From positions 147,562 to 187,831 of the forward strand of contig NW_008246090.1 of the NCBI RefSeq assembly GCF_000281045.1: 40,270 nt of DNA, read 5' to 3'. Origin of the DNA: Saprolegnia diclina VS20 (taxonomy: Eukaryota; Oomycota; Saprolegniomycetes; Saprolegniales; Saprolegniaceae). A model generated the notes under the pieces. The model was given only the letters and a program-made list of their open reading frames with translations, was not told the DNA's origin and did not search any database. Made by a program: the position numbers and the translations under genes. Of the stretch, positions 11,187 through 24,165 are shown piece after piece (position 1 is the stretch's first letter; each line of letters starts with the position of its first letter).

Positions 11187-11760
11187 TTGACTCAAACACG
11201 CTCCAACTGCCCGACTCGCGACGCCGCGGCCAACGCGTGGTATGCTCCGGAAGAGGCCTACTGTGCGCGCGACGGCAGAGCGTACTGCACGTCGTTACTT
11301 CTGCGGCAGACACGCGTTCAACCTGGCATCGTCGACAACAAGATGGACGTGCTCCGGATCCAGGCGCTGGGCCACCGAGCGATCGATCGATGTCGCGTGC
11401 GATGGCTGCCGTCACGTGTGGCAGCGCCGGACGCCACTTCATTCAGCCTTTGGCGACTGGATCCACGAGCATTCTCCGCTGACCAAGCCCCACGCTGTTC
11501 CCCTACCTGCTAGCGTATCTGAGCCAATTCACAAAGCCAAGCTGCCTGCGCCTTTGCTACGCAGAGCTATTCGGTGGTTGCTTGTTCAAGCAGCTACTGG
11601 GCTCCCTGTGCTGGCCTTCTTCATCTATTGGCTTTTGCTTTCTCAGCGACAAGATCGACGAAGAGGACCAGCTGATGAACGAACGCGCGGCCGTCACAAC
11701 CCAAGGGGAAAGACTCGAATTACCACGTTGAGTAGTTTACTAGATAGTGCGCTCGGAGGA
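11187..11760 (+). pseudogene. B-box-like zinc-finger relic
   Basis: One frame (11187-11513) reads CPTRDAAANAWYAPEEAYC, then ARDGRAYC and LLLRQTRVQP. Spacing and residues recall the plant- and oomycete-type B-box (C-x2-C, an aromatic-EEA core, C-x2-C-D, then LLxRHxRV), but several metal-binding Cys/His are replaced. Further on, different frames carry CDGCRHVW and a hydrophobic stretch (VLAFFIYWLLL). No continuous gene can be assembled with the short introns used elsewhere, so I read it as a decayed gene. The family assignment rests on pattern recall and is uncertain. Confidence 0.33.
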
Positions 11761-12445
11761 CAGACCATCCATTCATTGCACACGTGGACGACGTGGGTTC
11801 TCGCGGGATTATATCAAAGTGATTTTGGTGTTGAAATGAGTTATGCAGTTATACCGATATGGCGGACTTGATCATGCGCTCGTGGAGCGTGCCCGATGTG
11901 TCTAGCGAGGAGTCGTGATGCGAGGGACGAGGTAGCGCGCGCACCAAGCGTCGTCTCGAAGCGCGTTGAGCGGCTCGTCACGCGAATATCAAGTGAAGTT
12001 TGCACTTTGGGACCCAACGAAAGGCCCACAGCTGTCCAATTCGAGGGCGACTTTGGTGGTACGCTACCATACGTGGCAACAATCCATTCGCTCTACGTCT
12101 TCTCCGAGCTTAGACGTCGCTTGATTAGAAACCGGTGGCAGTCAGCCCGGCCAATCTTGCTGACACTGCTCGCTGAACGCAAGCCAAAGCAACTTGTTCG
12201 CCTTGGCCGAACGCAGCCTCTTCCTGAGGGACCATCGACGAGGCCTCGAGGAGTCAGTGGTGTTAATTTGCATCCCTACGGTACCGGTACGTATAGCAGG
12301 TAAAACCTTCTACGTAGCAGGAACTGCTGGGTTCAGATCTGGATCTGCGCTTCAACAATCTGGGTGCAATCTTGCAGAGTGATGGTGCGTCGGATGATAT
12401 TCTGGCAGAACCCAATTCCATTTCCACGCGAAACAGCGGTTGTCG
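11761..12445. other. Region without a recognisable gene
   Basis: A plus-strand frame at 11896-12303 (135 codons) is open, but its composition gives no domain and it has no convincing start or splice partner. The segment may contain 3' remains of the relic just upstream and the promoter of the S28 gene. Nothing else is seen. Confidence 0.4.
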
Positions 12446-13996
12446 ATGGCGTCGGACGACGAGACGCGACTGCCGATCCTCGAGAAGCTCACGAGCGACG
12501 CAGAGGCCCACGCGCGCTCGACGACGCGCGTCCGGCGCAGCTTCACGAGCCTCGTTGCGATCGTGCTCGTCAGCGCGGTTCTCGCCTTTGGCTGGTCGCT
12601 GCCCGCCAAGCCCGACCCGCCGCTGCAGGACGCGCGCCATGACTTTTCCGGCGACTTGCGCTCGCGCTGCGAGACCAACACCCTGCTCCAGCCACTCGAC
12701 CACTTTGGCGCGTCGGCCAACGCGGCGTCGTTCGAGCAGCGGTACTTGACCTGCAGTGAGTTTTTCGATGCGACGAACGGTCCGATCTTCTTCTACACGG
12801 GCGGCAACGCCAACGTCGAGGTCTTCCTCAACACAACCGGCGCCATGTGGGAAGCCGCGCCGGTCGCCAACGCGCTCCTCGTCTTTGCCGAGCACCGGTT
12901 CTTTGGCACGTCGATCCCATCCTCGTCATCGTCCACCCATGCGCTGGACCACCTCTCGACGGCGCAGGCGCTCGCCGACTATGCGAACGTAATCACAGCG
13001 CTTCTCGCTCGTTTTGGCCATCGCCCGGTCGTCGCGTTTGGCGGCGGCTACGGCGGCCTCCTCGCGACGTGGCTGCGGCTTAAGTTCCCGCACCTCGTGA
13101 TCGGCGCGGTCGCAAGCTCGGCGCCACTTCTCGCGTTTGAAGCGAATGTCGACGCCACCGCATTTGCGCGGACCGTCACGTACGTGGCAAGTCCCGTGGC
13201 CGGTGCGCACCCCAACTGCATCCCCAATGTCCGCGCGCTGTGGCCTCAGCTCACGGCAGCGGCACATTCTTCAAGCGGTCGCACACAGCTCGCCGCTGCG
13301 TTCCGCCTCTGCCCCGGCATTAGTCCTTCGTCCAGTTCTCTTGTTGCTTGGATCACGACAGCGTTCGAAGCCTTGGCCGTCCACAACCACCCGTTCCCGA
13401 CGGCAGGTCTGCCGGGCCATCCGATGCGCGCCGCCTGCGCGCATTTGGCCCACGACTACTATGCTGGCCGCTCCGATCTCGAGCTCTACGCTGCCGTGCG
13501 GGACGCAGTCGGTGTCTACTACAATGCATCGGGCGACGTGCCATGCTTTGACCTTGGCAACGACCACGGCGAGCGACGTCAAAATGTGTTCAAGTACCTC
13601 AAGTGCACCGAACTCTACACCCCGCGCGATTATGCTGGCGGCGACGACGACATGTTCCCACCGCAGCGCCACAACGAGACCACAGACGCCATGCGGTGCC
13701 TGCAGACTTGGGGCGTCGATTTGCGCCCGTTCTACGCGCACACCATGTACGGCGGGCGTGCCGGGCTCGAAGCGGCGACCAATCTCGTGTTAACCAACGG
13801 CGACCTGGACCCGTGGAGCAACAGCGGCATACTCCAGTCGCTCTCGCAGTCGGTCGTCGCCGTGCGCATTCCAAAGGGCGCGCACCAGTCCGACTTGTAT
13901 TTTCATGACGCGACCGACTCGGACGACCTCGCGTCGGCGCGTGCAGTCGTGCGAGCCCACGTCCAGCACTGGCTCACGACCTTTTCCAAGCACTAG
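12446..13996 (+). CDS. Peptidase S28 family protein (Pro-X carboxypeptidase/DPP7-like), nucleophile Ser replaced by Gly
   Basis: A single-exon gene of 516 aa. The start is the ATG at 12446; an upstream TTG codon in frame is not a start. Residues about 34-52 (TSLVAIVLVSAVLAFGW) form a signal anchor, predicting a type II secretory-pathway protein. S28 hallmarks follow: QPLDHFG, PIFFYTGGNANVE, EHRFFG, then VVAFGGGYGGLLATWLRLK at 195-213, where active enzymes have GGSYGG. The Asp (NGDLDPWSN, D455) and His (GAHQSDL, H480) of the charge relay are kept. Codon 201 (13046-13048) is GGC, one transition from AGC Ser. Family members cleave after proline in lysosomes or outside the cell; this one is predicted to lack peptidase activity, or to carry a sequencing error. 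It is convergent with the P450 gene, 71 bp apart. Confidence 0.92.
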   Translation: MASDDETRLPILEKLTSDAEAHARSTTRVRRSFTSLVAIVLVSAVLAFGWSLPAKPDPPLQDARHDFSGDLRSRCETNTLLQPLDHFGASANAASFEQRYLTCSEFFDATNGPIFFYTGGNANVEVFLNTTGAMWEAAPVANALLVFAEHRFFGTSIPSSSSSTHALDHLSTAQALADYANVITALLARFGHRPVVAFGGGYGGLLATWLRLKFPHLVIGAVASSAPLLAFEANVDATAFARTVTYVASPVAGAHPNCIPNVRALWPQLTAAAHSSSGRTQLAAAFRLCPGISPSSSSLVAWITTAFEALAVHNHPFPTAGLPGHPMRAACAHLAHDYYAGRSDLELYAAVRDAVGVYYNASGDVPCFDLGNDHGERRQNVFKYLKCTELYTPRDYAGGDDDMFPPQRHNETTDAMRCLQTWGVDLRPFYAHTMYGGRAGLEAATNLVLTNGDLDPWSNSGILQSLSQSVVAVRIPKGAHQSDLYFHDATDSDDLASARAVVRAHVQHWLTTFSKH

Positions 13997-14067
13997 AAGA
14001 AACAATTGTCCTATACAATGTCCACAAGTTGTCTTATTTGGTGGTGGAAAGAAATAAAGGCGTGCAC

Positions 14068-15934
14068 TCAGGCGTGGTTGACATGCATCGTGAGCTGCAC
14101 GGGCTTGAGCGAGACGCCCGAGAGCTTGGGGTTGGTGTTGGCCTCCGGAGCCAACGCAAAGGAAAACTGGGTGAGGAGCGTCGCAACAACGACTTGGAGC
14201 TCGGCGGTGGCAAAGCGCATGCCAATGCAGTTCTTGGCGCCGGCGCTGAACGGCATGTAGAAGAACGTGTTGCCGCGACCGCCGCGCAGTCCCTTGTCCG
14301 CAAGATAGACGTCCGAGTCGTCGAGAAACCGGTCTACACGGAATAGTGTCATGGCACGTGTGGACCGTAACGAATACCGGGCAAAAACTCGGTCGGACGG
14401 CTCCAGTACAGCGGGTTGCGGTGCATGACGCCCGTGTTGGCCACAATGGTCGTGCCCTAAAACAGAATATGAGCATTTTCTGGATCCAGAGATCGATATG
14501 GACCTTGGGCACAAAAATGGGTTTGCCCGACTCGAGCGGAATATGGTCGTCCGCGTCGGCAATGCGACTCGCGAGCGTCGTGATCGTCGGAAAGATGCGA
14601 AGCGTCTCGTGGATGACGGCGCTGATGTACTTGAGGTCCCCGAGCGCTGCGTACGAGATGGACCCGTAAGCCTTCTGCACCGCGCGGGCTTCGGCACGCG
14701 CCTTGGCCTCGGCCTCGGGGTGCTGCGCTAGAAGCGTAAACACCCAAGCGAGCGTCGTGCTCGTCGTCTGTTGCATTCGACATGAAAAATGTACTGCGAA
14801 CGAGGTTGGCAGTGGATACCTCGTGTCCGGCAAGGAGGAAGGTGAGGACGTGGACACGGGCTTCTGCGGCCGAGACCTTGTGATCGGTCTGCGTGCTCTC
14901 ATCTAGCATGAGGTCCAAAAGGTCGGTCGCAATATCCCTCGGATGGGCGAGCTTCTTAGCAATGACGTCGTCGACGACCTTGAAGAGGATGGCTTTGGCG
15001 CGCTTCATCTTGACCAGGCGTGGCAGCGGGTAGTGCTTGAAGCCCGGGAGGATGAGCGACCCAACAAAGTACGCCAAGCTCGGCGTGTTGTTCATCATGT
15101 GGTAAGCTTCGAGTGTCGTCGAGTTGCTGCCGGCGAGCGACTCGAAATTGTAGCCAAACGCCGAGACGCCAATCACGTCCAGTGTCAGCTTGGTAAAGAC
15201 TATCAGCAAAATGAGTTGGCGAATCACCAAAAATGGTGAAACGGTACGGTCGTGCATGTCGACGGACGCGCCAGACGCAACCACCGTGTCAAGGTGACGC
15301 ATGAGGTGCGCCGTGTGGTGCTGGAAGACGTCGACAAAGGTCTTGACCTTGGCGTAACCGAAATGCGGCATCAAGAGCTTGCGCATGCCCGTGTGCACGT
15401 CGCCTTCGGAGCTCAAGAGCCCGTCGCCGCCCGTGAGGTTCTATGGTATCAACTTGATACAATTGCATCCAAAACGCCAAGTGGCACATACGCTGAGGAA
15501 GCGCCGCGCCGTCGGGTCCCGCGGGTACGTGTCACCGTGGGTAAGAAACACGTGCTTGAGGGCTTCGGGGTCTGTGAGGAGAATCTAGTCGTCGATATCT
15601 TTAGTCGATGCACCATCACATGCCAGTCGATGGTATACCCGATGCGAAAGAAATGCGCGGTAGTGCACCGCACCGCCGTACTGCAGCGTCCACTTGAGGC
15701 CTGGCTCGGGGTAATGGCCGTTGGCCCACTTGGTATCGATGATTTCCTTGCTAATGACTAGATCAAGATGGCATTCTGCAAGATAGAAGCGTACAGGTTG
15801 CCGAAGATGATGTGGCTGGCGGCAGGACCCGGGATCGCCCGAAGCGGGCTCCATGCCGGCGCGAGAACGAAGAAGTAGAGAAAGGCGAGGCCGAGCCCAA
15901 GAGCCAAGAGGCCACAGACGAGCGCGAGATCCAT
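14068..15934 (-). CDS. Cytochrome P450 monooxygenase (multi-exon)
   Basis: The start is the ATG at 15934 and the stop TGA at 14070-14068. Seven to eight exons join in frame across introns of about 43-60 nt. The N-terminal membrane anchor is MDLALVCGLLALGLGLAFLY, followed by the proline hinge PLRAIPGPAASH. Next come the I-helix LTFLLAGHE joined by a 51-nt intron to TTSTTLAWVF, the K-helix HETLRIFPTI (ExxR), and FLPDRFLDD. The haem loop is FSAGAKNCIG with the axial Cys. This is a complete microsomal P450 of the CYP4/CYP3-like eukaryotic type. It would be anchored in the endoplasmic reticulum and oxidise fatty acids, sterols or xenobiotics; the substrate cannot be told. Upstream minus-strand open frame (to 16383) is not needed for the protein. 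Confidence 0.92.
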
Positions 15935-17080
15935 GCTGTTGCAAAAAACAAAGTGAGCAGCAGCAGGATCGAAGCAGAGATCTTGCGTTGTCTCGTGCCA
16001 AGTTCGCGCAACATGATTGCAGAGCACGCCAAAGGACTCAACTTGACCTTCGATTGACACATGATTACGAACGATACTGGACACCACCATATGAGTGGCC
16101 ATCGCATTGACCAGCATTCCCGCTTGGTGGTGAAGGAGGAATGCATGTCCAAAGACACCTTGCCACGAGATTTCAGGACACGATGAAGCGGGAGCAACAG
16201 TAAATTCAATAGGATCCAAGGACCCCACAAAGAAACATTGAAAAGCCCCGGGTCGATGTTTCTCATTTTTTGGAGAGCTGACATTCGAGAGACGGGGAAA
16301 CTATGGAGCAGACCAGAGACATCGCCCCCTCTACAATATTTAAAGGAAACATCAAACGAGGCCGCAATGTCGCGTCGATGCAAAATGCAAGGTTAGCTCA
16401 AACAGCTAAGAGTTTGGACAGAGGCATTTATCGTGGGTGTAGTGTCGGCGCTGCTTGAGTTCGAATTGATCAGCCGTCACAACGCGCCTGTTGAGATACC
16501 ATATTTTGGGCATCGTGGGCGTTGGCCGCGGGGTGTGACACCAGTGCAGCAGCCGAGTTCGCGAGTGCCCACAGCGCTTTTCGCATGTCGATTTAGACGC
16601 TTCCCGTCAAATCGGGTTCTCGCAATGAACGCCCTCGGTAGGATGCAGCTAGCAGAGTTGATCTCGTGCTGGCTATCACTCGGCGGGAGGGGCCCCGTAA
16701 GACGGATCACACAGTACGTAGCTCAAAAGAGCAACGCACACGCATACAAGCGCAGCGCTGCGACGAATACAAAACCTTTGCACCCCTTTTTGCCCATCGC
16801 GAACATTGGAAGGGGCATACTTGAGCGAGGCGGGATAAACAGGTATTGTGGGCCCTCGAATGGACCTCGTTCCGGGCAGCTAACGACACTGCGGTCTCGC
16901 ATGACATTCTCCTCTAAGCTCCGGCAGGCTCGAGGCTCCTCGCACAGTCTTTCCAAGATACGGGGGTTTCCTAGCAGAGCCAATGAGCGCTCGCTTCGGA
17001 AATAGTGTACAAGCCGAAGCGGCGCCTGCTAAAAAGGCGGGTCCGTTTCCAAGACTTGCATTTTCGGTCAAGCGACCAAG
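15935..17080. other. Intergenic region, 1.1 kb
   Basis: Upstream of both the P450 (minus) and the kinase (plus). Several open frames exist, including a 190-codon plus-strand frame at 16433-17005 and antisense ones, but none has a domain, a plausible start or coding-like splice structure. A short minus-strand piece (GPWILLNLLLLPLHRV, near 16200) is hydrophobic and could be a relic exon. I call no gene. Confidence 0.45.
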
Positions 17081-20027
<2,947 letters not shown>

Positions 20028-20308
20028 GCGTCGCCGTCTTCTGTGGGTGCGTCACCCTACACACACGAACGATAATGAAGCTGCATGTTGTCGATATAAG
20101 CAAATATGTTCTCGCGACACAGGCGCGGCCCGGCGAGCGAATGAAGAAGAAGGAGATTGCTAGTCTCTACGTACGCGAAGTCTTTGTGTAATTATGAAGA
20201 TAACGCGAAACACGTTCATATATATATGTCCTCGCCGCTCGGTTCCATGGGCACAGCGGGAAAGGACGAAACCGTCTCTGACGTGGCACCGCGCACTCGT
20301 CGGAAGCG

Positions 20309-20352
20309 TATCCGGCATTTATCCGTATCCGGATGTAGCGCGATTGGTCATC
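20309..20352. promoter_or_regulatory. ATCCGG repeats and CCAAT-type box upstream of Utp23
   Basis: TATCCGGC (20309-20316), TATCCG (20320-20325) and TATCCGGAT (20326-20334) are followed by GATTGGTC at 20342-20349, about 35 bp before the ATG. An identical GATTGGTC octamer lies upstream of deoxyhypusine synthase. The role is inferred from recurrence. Confidence 0.45.
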
Positions 20353-20381
20353 GTGATTTAGATTTCAGAGAGCGCGGTCGA

Positions 20382-21065
20382 ATGCGGTACCTCCGGTCCA
20401 AGCACATCCGCAAGGCGCTGCGCCAGTTCCAGTTCCTCTGCGGCATCAAGCCGCCGTACAAGGTGCTCCTCGATGGCAACTTCATCGCCATGTGCATCAA
20501 GATGAACGTCGACATTGCGAGTCGCGTGCCCAAGTTCCTTCAGACTGACAAGTGCCACTTCTTCGTCACGTCGGCTGCGATCGCCGAGCTCTCGCTGCTC
20601 AGCAGCAGCGACAAGGACATGCTCGCGGCGTATACGCTCGCCAAGACCTTCCAGACTGTCGATGGCAACTCCAACAAGAGCGTGACAGAGGCCATGCTGA
20701 GCGCGGTCGGCGACCGCAACGACCGCAAGTACATTGTGGCCACGCAGGAAACCGAGCTGCGTAGCGCGCTGCGCCGCGTGCCCGGCGTGCCGCTCATCTA
20801 CCTCAACCGCTCGGTGCTTGTCTTTGAAGACATGTCGGATGCGACGCTCAAGATCTCGCGCAAGGACGACCACGCGAAAATGACCAAGCTCAACCCGGAC
20901 GAGGCCTCGAAACTCGAGGCCGTGCGCGCCGAGTCGGGCATCACGGCCCACATCGACGACGGCTCCAAGCCGCGAGCACTGAAGAAGGCGAAGGCGCCCA
21001 ACCCGCTCTCGATGAAGAAGAGCACCAAGAAGAAAGTTCGCGCCAAGAAGACCAAGTCGGCTTAA
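20382..21065 (+). CDS. UTP23: rRNA-processing protein Utp23 (PIN-fold, small-subunit processome)
   Basis: A single-exon gene of 227 aa. The Met at 20382 (MRYLRSKHIRKALRQFQFLC) is chosen because the family starts just there; the open frame extends upstream without conservation. Family features are the PIN-like start PYKVLLDGNFIAM, KYIVATQETELRSAL, then RRVPGVPLIYLNRSVLVFED. The basic tail has KAKAPNPLSMKKS, close to the GPNPLS-KKK tail of Utp23. Fcf1/Utp24 is the sister family, but its tail differs. Utp23 works with snoRNA snR30/U17 in early 18S rRNA processing in the nucleolus. It sits 354 bp after the kinase stop and converges with the PLP enzyme gene, 65 bp apart. Confidence 0.92.
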   Translation: MRYLRSKHIRKALRQFQFLCGIKPPYKVLLDGNFIAMCIKMNVDIASRVPKFLQTDKCHFFVTSAAIAELSLLSSSDKDMLAAYTLAKTFQTVDGNSNKSVTEAMLSAVGDRNDRKYIVATQETELRSALRRVPGVPLIYLNRSVLVFEDMSDATLKISRKDDHAKMTKLNPDEASKLEAVRAESGITAHIDDGSKPRALKKAKAPNPLSMKKSTKKKVRAKKTKSA

Positions 21066-21130
21066 TCGAGGCGTCCTCCCGTCCATTGCTTTTTTATATA
21101 TCAGATTTCAGCGATCGTATTCCATCGTAG

Positions 21131-22423
21131 CTACACAATCAATGTGCGGAGGTGCGAGATGAGCAAGTCGACTTCCTCGACCGTGTTGTAGTGGGCCATC
21201 GAGACGCGGACCGCGCCACCGTGCTTGGCCATGCCGAGCGGCTCGACGAGGTGGACGGCGTAAAAGTGGCCAAACCGCACACCAATGTTGACGCGGTCCA
21301 TGTGCGCGACAATGGACGGTGACGCGACGCCGTCGACGAGGAAGCTGATCGTGGCAATGCGTTCACGGTAGAGATGATCAACGGGCGATGTCATGGCGAC
21401 CTCCGAGAGACCGAGCACCTTGACCTTGGGCTGCGACCGAAGGTACGAAAGGAGGCGCTCCGAGAGGTACCGCTCGTGCATGTCAAAGCGGTCAAACGCG
21501 TGCTGCATCAGGGCGCGGTTCGAGGCGCCGCTGGGCGCGCCGAGGAGCTTGCCCATGGCCTGAAAGTACTCTGGGATCGCGCTGCAGCCATGCGAGAGCT
21601 CGAAGTTGACGTTGCCGGGCTGGAGCTTGTACGGAAGGTCGTCGGCCGCAATGAACTCGTGGTTGAGACTCGAGAGCGAGATGAGAAAGTCGCGGTGGCC
21701 CCACATGACGGCGTAGTGCGGGCCAAAGACCTTGTAAAAGCTAAAGACGTAAATGTCGGCGCCGCTCGCTTGCACGTCGACAAGGCGATGCGGCGCGTAC
21801 GCAACGGCGTCCACCGAGAGACGGCCGCCGACAGCATGAACGCGGTCCGCGACAGCCTTCACGGGGTTGACCGTACCGAGGATGTTGGACGCATGCGTCA
21901 TTGCGACCCATTTCGTCTTGGCCGTCAAGAGTGCGTCAAGCTGCGCAAGCTCGAGGTGCATGCTCGCCGGGTTGATCTCCCAGACTTTGATGACCGCACC
22001 GGCCTTGGCGAGACGCTTCCACGCGCCGACGTTGGCTTCGTGCTCCGAGTTGGTCAAGATGATCTCGTCGCCTTCGCGGATGCTCGGGAGCAGCGCTTGG
22101 ATGAAGAGGAACACAAGGCTCGTGGTCGAGCTGCCCATGATGACCTCCTCGTCGTTGGGCGCATTGATAAACTCGGCGACGGCCTTGCGCGCGGTCAGAA
22201 CGCGCGCGTTGGCGGCCTTGGCGGTCGCGTACGTCCCGCCGATCTGGACACTTGTCGACGTGAGGTACTCGTACACCTTGTCGGCCACGCGCTTGAGGAC
22301 TTGGCCGCCGCCGGCGTTGTCAAAGAAGACACTCTGGTTGGGCACGTTGAACGACGGGAACTCGGCGCGGACAGCCGCCATCTCGGTCGCCGTCAGCGGG
22401 CGCATCGGAGGTGTTGTGGTCAT
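21131..22423 (-). CDS. Class V aminotransferase, cysteine-desulfurase-like
   Basis: A single-exon gene of 430 aa from the Met at 22423 (MTTTPPMRPLTATEMAAVR). The open frame continues 88 codons upstream with no conservation. PLP-enzyme features: FFDNAGGGQ, GSSTTSLVF for phosphate binding, SEHEAN with stacking His129, SVDAVAYAPH with Asp205 to the pyridine N, and FSFYKVFGPHYAVMWG with Schiff-base Lys231. The GGG and FYKVFGPH pattern fits the SufS/CsdA-like or VPA-type subgroup rather than the mitochondrial Nfs1, whose consensus is different. The likely reaction is removal of S or Se from cysteine-type substrates. No mitochondrial presequence is evident. A Cys in the LSHGCSAIPEY segment could be the persulfide residue, but this is uncertain. 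Confidence 0.88.
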   Translation of the reverse strand: MTTTPPMRPLTATEMAAVRAEFPSFNVPNQSVFFDNAGGGQVLKRVADKVYEYLTSTSVQIGGTYATAKAANARVLTARKAVAEFINAPNDEEVIMGSSTTSLVFLFIQALLPSIREGDEIILTNSEHEANVGAWKRLAKAGAVIKVWEINPASMHLELAQLDALLTAKTKWVAMTHASNILGTVNPVKAVADRVHAVGGRLSVDAVAYAPHRLVDVQASGADIYVFSFYKVFGPHYAVMWGHRDFLISLSSLNHEFIAADDLPYKLQPGNVNFELSHGCSAIPEYFQAMGKLLGAPSGASNRALMQHAFDRFDMHERYLSERLLSYLRSQPKVKVLGLSEVAMTSPVDHLYRERIATISFLVDGVASPSIVAHMDRVNIGVRFGHFYAVHLVEPLGMAKHGGAVRVSMAHYNTVEEVDLLISHLRTLIV

Positions 22424-23128
22424 CGTCGTTGTCGGCGGTGAAATGGCAAATGAGTACTGATTGGCAACTTCGATCCTGCGCTTCGATGTGGATGGCGCTC
22501 GAATATAATAAAATTGCATACAATGCACAAGTACACAAACGCGGCGACAAAAGATCGGGCAATCGAAGTTGCAAGCAACTACGAGGATGCTGTGGTTGAA
22601 GTTGGGGCGGGCGTCAGGGAACACGGCCGACGATGAGCACCTTCTGCCCACAGAGCGCGTACGGAGGACATTGCGCACAGACTCCAACCATGACGATATC
22701 GTCCATCCTCATAGCAGAACAAACATTAGGCTAGCAAGAAGCGTCGCTTCAACTCCACAAGGTCAGCCCAGTGGTAGCGACCTGTCTAGACAACTCGCAT
22801 GGTCAATGTTCAGTAGCTATGTCCCTGGGCATCCGCTCGACGCACGCAGCGACGTATGGTCTCCTGCAGCACGTATACGTATACAATCGTAAAGAATGTT
22901 ATTTCATTTCGAGCACCTGAGCTTGGCCACGTCGTCCCATCGAGCTGCACCAAGGAAAGATTCAAGCGCAATGGGATGCAGAGGTCGGCATGCCATTGTC
23001 AATGGCCTAGCGACAGCTCTGGCGACCTTTGGCATCTTGGCGCCGAAATCATCACGTCAGATCGCCAGCGTTTAACCGGACGCACCGTGTAACCTCCAAG
23101 GAGCGAAGCGTCGGAGCGTCGGATAAGC
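22424..23128. other. Intergenic region without a gene
   Basis: About 700 bp between divergent genes. Short AT-rich patches near 22500-22530 and 22870-22910 could hold promoters. I see no coding signal on either strand. Confidence 0.5.
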
Positions 23129-23432
23129 ATGGTGGCGCAAGGTACGAGGCTGCGCTCACTCTCGACGACGAACATGCTCGACTAGGCTCGGGCAGCTCGG
23201 TCTTTGATGGCCTTCTCGTTGTGCTCTACATTTTCCTTGGTGTCTTTTGCTTCATGCTCCTACTGGGGTTCTACTTTTGCTACAAGAATGCCCGCGCTGA
23301 CGCCGAGCTGGACGGTACAACTCCCTGCATTGCATGATCCACTAAGATCTTCTTGTGCGACCAGAACTCCAAGGCTACCGTGAAGTTGAAGGTACGAGCC
23401 CTGTCTCCATCAGTCTTCGCAACGACGCATAG
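23129..23432 (+). CDS. Small single-span membrane protein, two introns (about 70 aa)
   Basis: Three exons join in phase 1 both times: 23129-23141, 23186-23314 and 23365-23432, with GT-AG introns of 44 and 50 nt. The product begins MVAQGSGSSVFDGLLVVLY, has one strong membrane span (residues about 11-36, rich in Leu/Phe), then a charged tail (KNARADAELDELQG) ending SISLRNDA. The splice pattern is the main evidence that this short gene is real. I recognise no family. The N-terminal GSGSS followed by the span resembles the small gene at 25588-26125, so they may be paralogues. Topology is probably N-out, C-in because of the YKN/R flank. Confidence 0.6.
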
Positions 23433-24165
23433 ATCCGCCATGCCTCAATGCGACGCGCGACACTGTGTGCTCGCGAGGCCAAGGTTGGCAGCGGCGCCTC
23501 GCTAGCAGTCTCTAATGCGTGGTAGGCATTCATTGCGACAAGATCGACACCAAGGTCGCTCTCCGAGTCATCGCCTCGACTGCGCCAGCGCTGCCATCGC
23601 AAACGAGCTTCTCGATAACCAAGTCGCATGCTGCGGTCGCTCCAGCACCAGTAGCAGCTCAAACCACGACGCTTTGAGCGCTTCCCCATCGTGTTCCTTG
23701 GTCGTTTGCTCACGTTATACAAATGTGTTGTGGGTCTATGTCTAACTAGATTCAACAAGAGATGAATATCAGCGTACATCCATCCTAAAAATCGTCTCTA
23801 GCTTCCTTTGAGGACCAAGGAAGATCACAGCAAGCGATCGCCGTGCTTCATGAAGCGTGCCACCTGTGGCCAATGAAAAGCGTCTATTGTTGTCAACTTC
23901 AAGTTGCTACGACCAGTATGGTACCTCCTGGCTCGGCGCTGTTGGACCACGATTCTTACTTGTGGCAAGGGGCACAACAAGGACAAAGTGGCTGGCTCAC
24001 TGGGCAATGGGCGTCGGACACGATGATAAAGTATCAAGCTATCGAGCCGATGGCACTTGGCTGCGTAATCACGCCGTGATTGGTCGCGTTTTTCTTCTTT
24101 TTAGCCAATGATAGCTCGAATAAATAGACGTCTCTTCCAACCATTTGCAAATCACGCCCAGGAGA
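23433..24165. other. Upstream region of deoxyhypusine synthase
   Basis: No gene is seen; a 134-codon antisense frame at 23375-23779 overlaps the last exon of the small gene and lacks features. CCAAT-type boxes GATTGGTC (24078-24085) and GCCAATG (24104-24110) lie 55-90 bp before the next ATG. Confidence 0.45.

Noticed and set aside
15935-16383. N-terminal extension of the cytochrome P450
   Set aside because: The Met at 15934 begins a standard membrane anchor; upstream residues show no P450 pattern.
16433-17005. A 190-codon plus-strand frame before the kinase
   Set aside because: No domain, unlikely composition, and a better explained start for the kinase at 17081.
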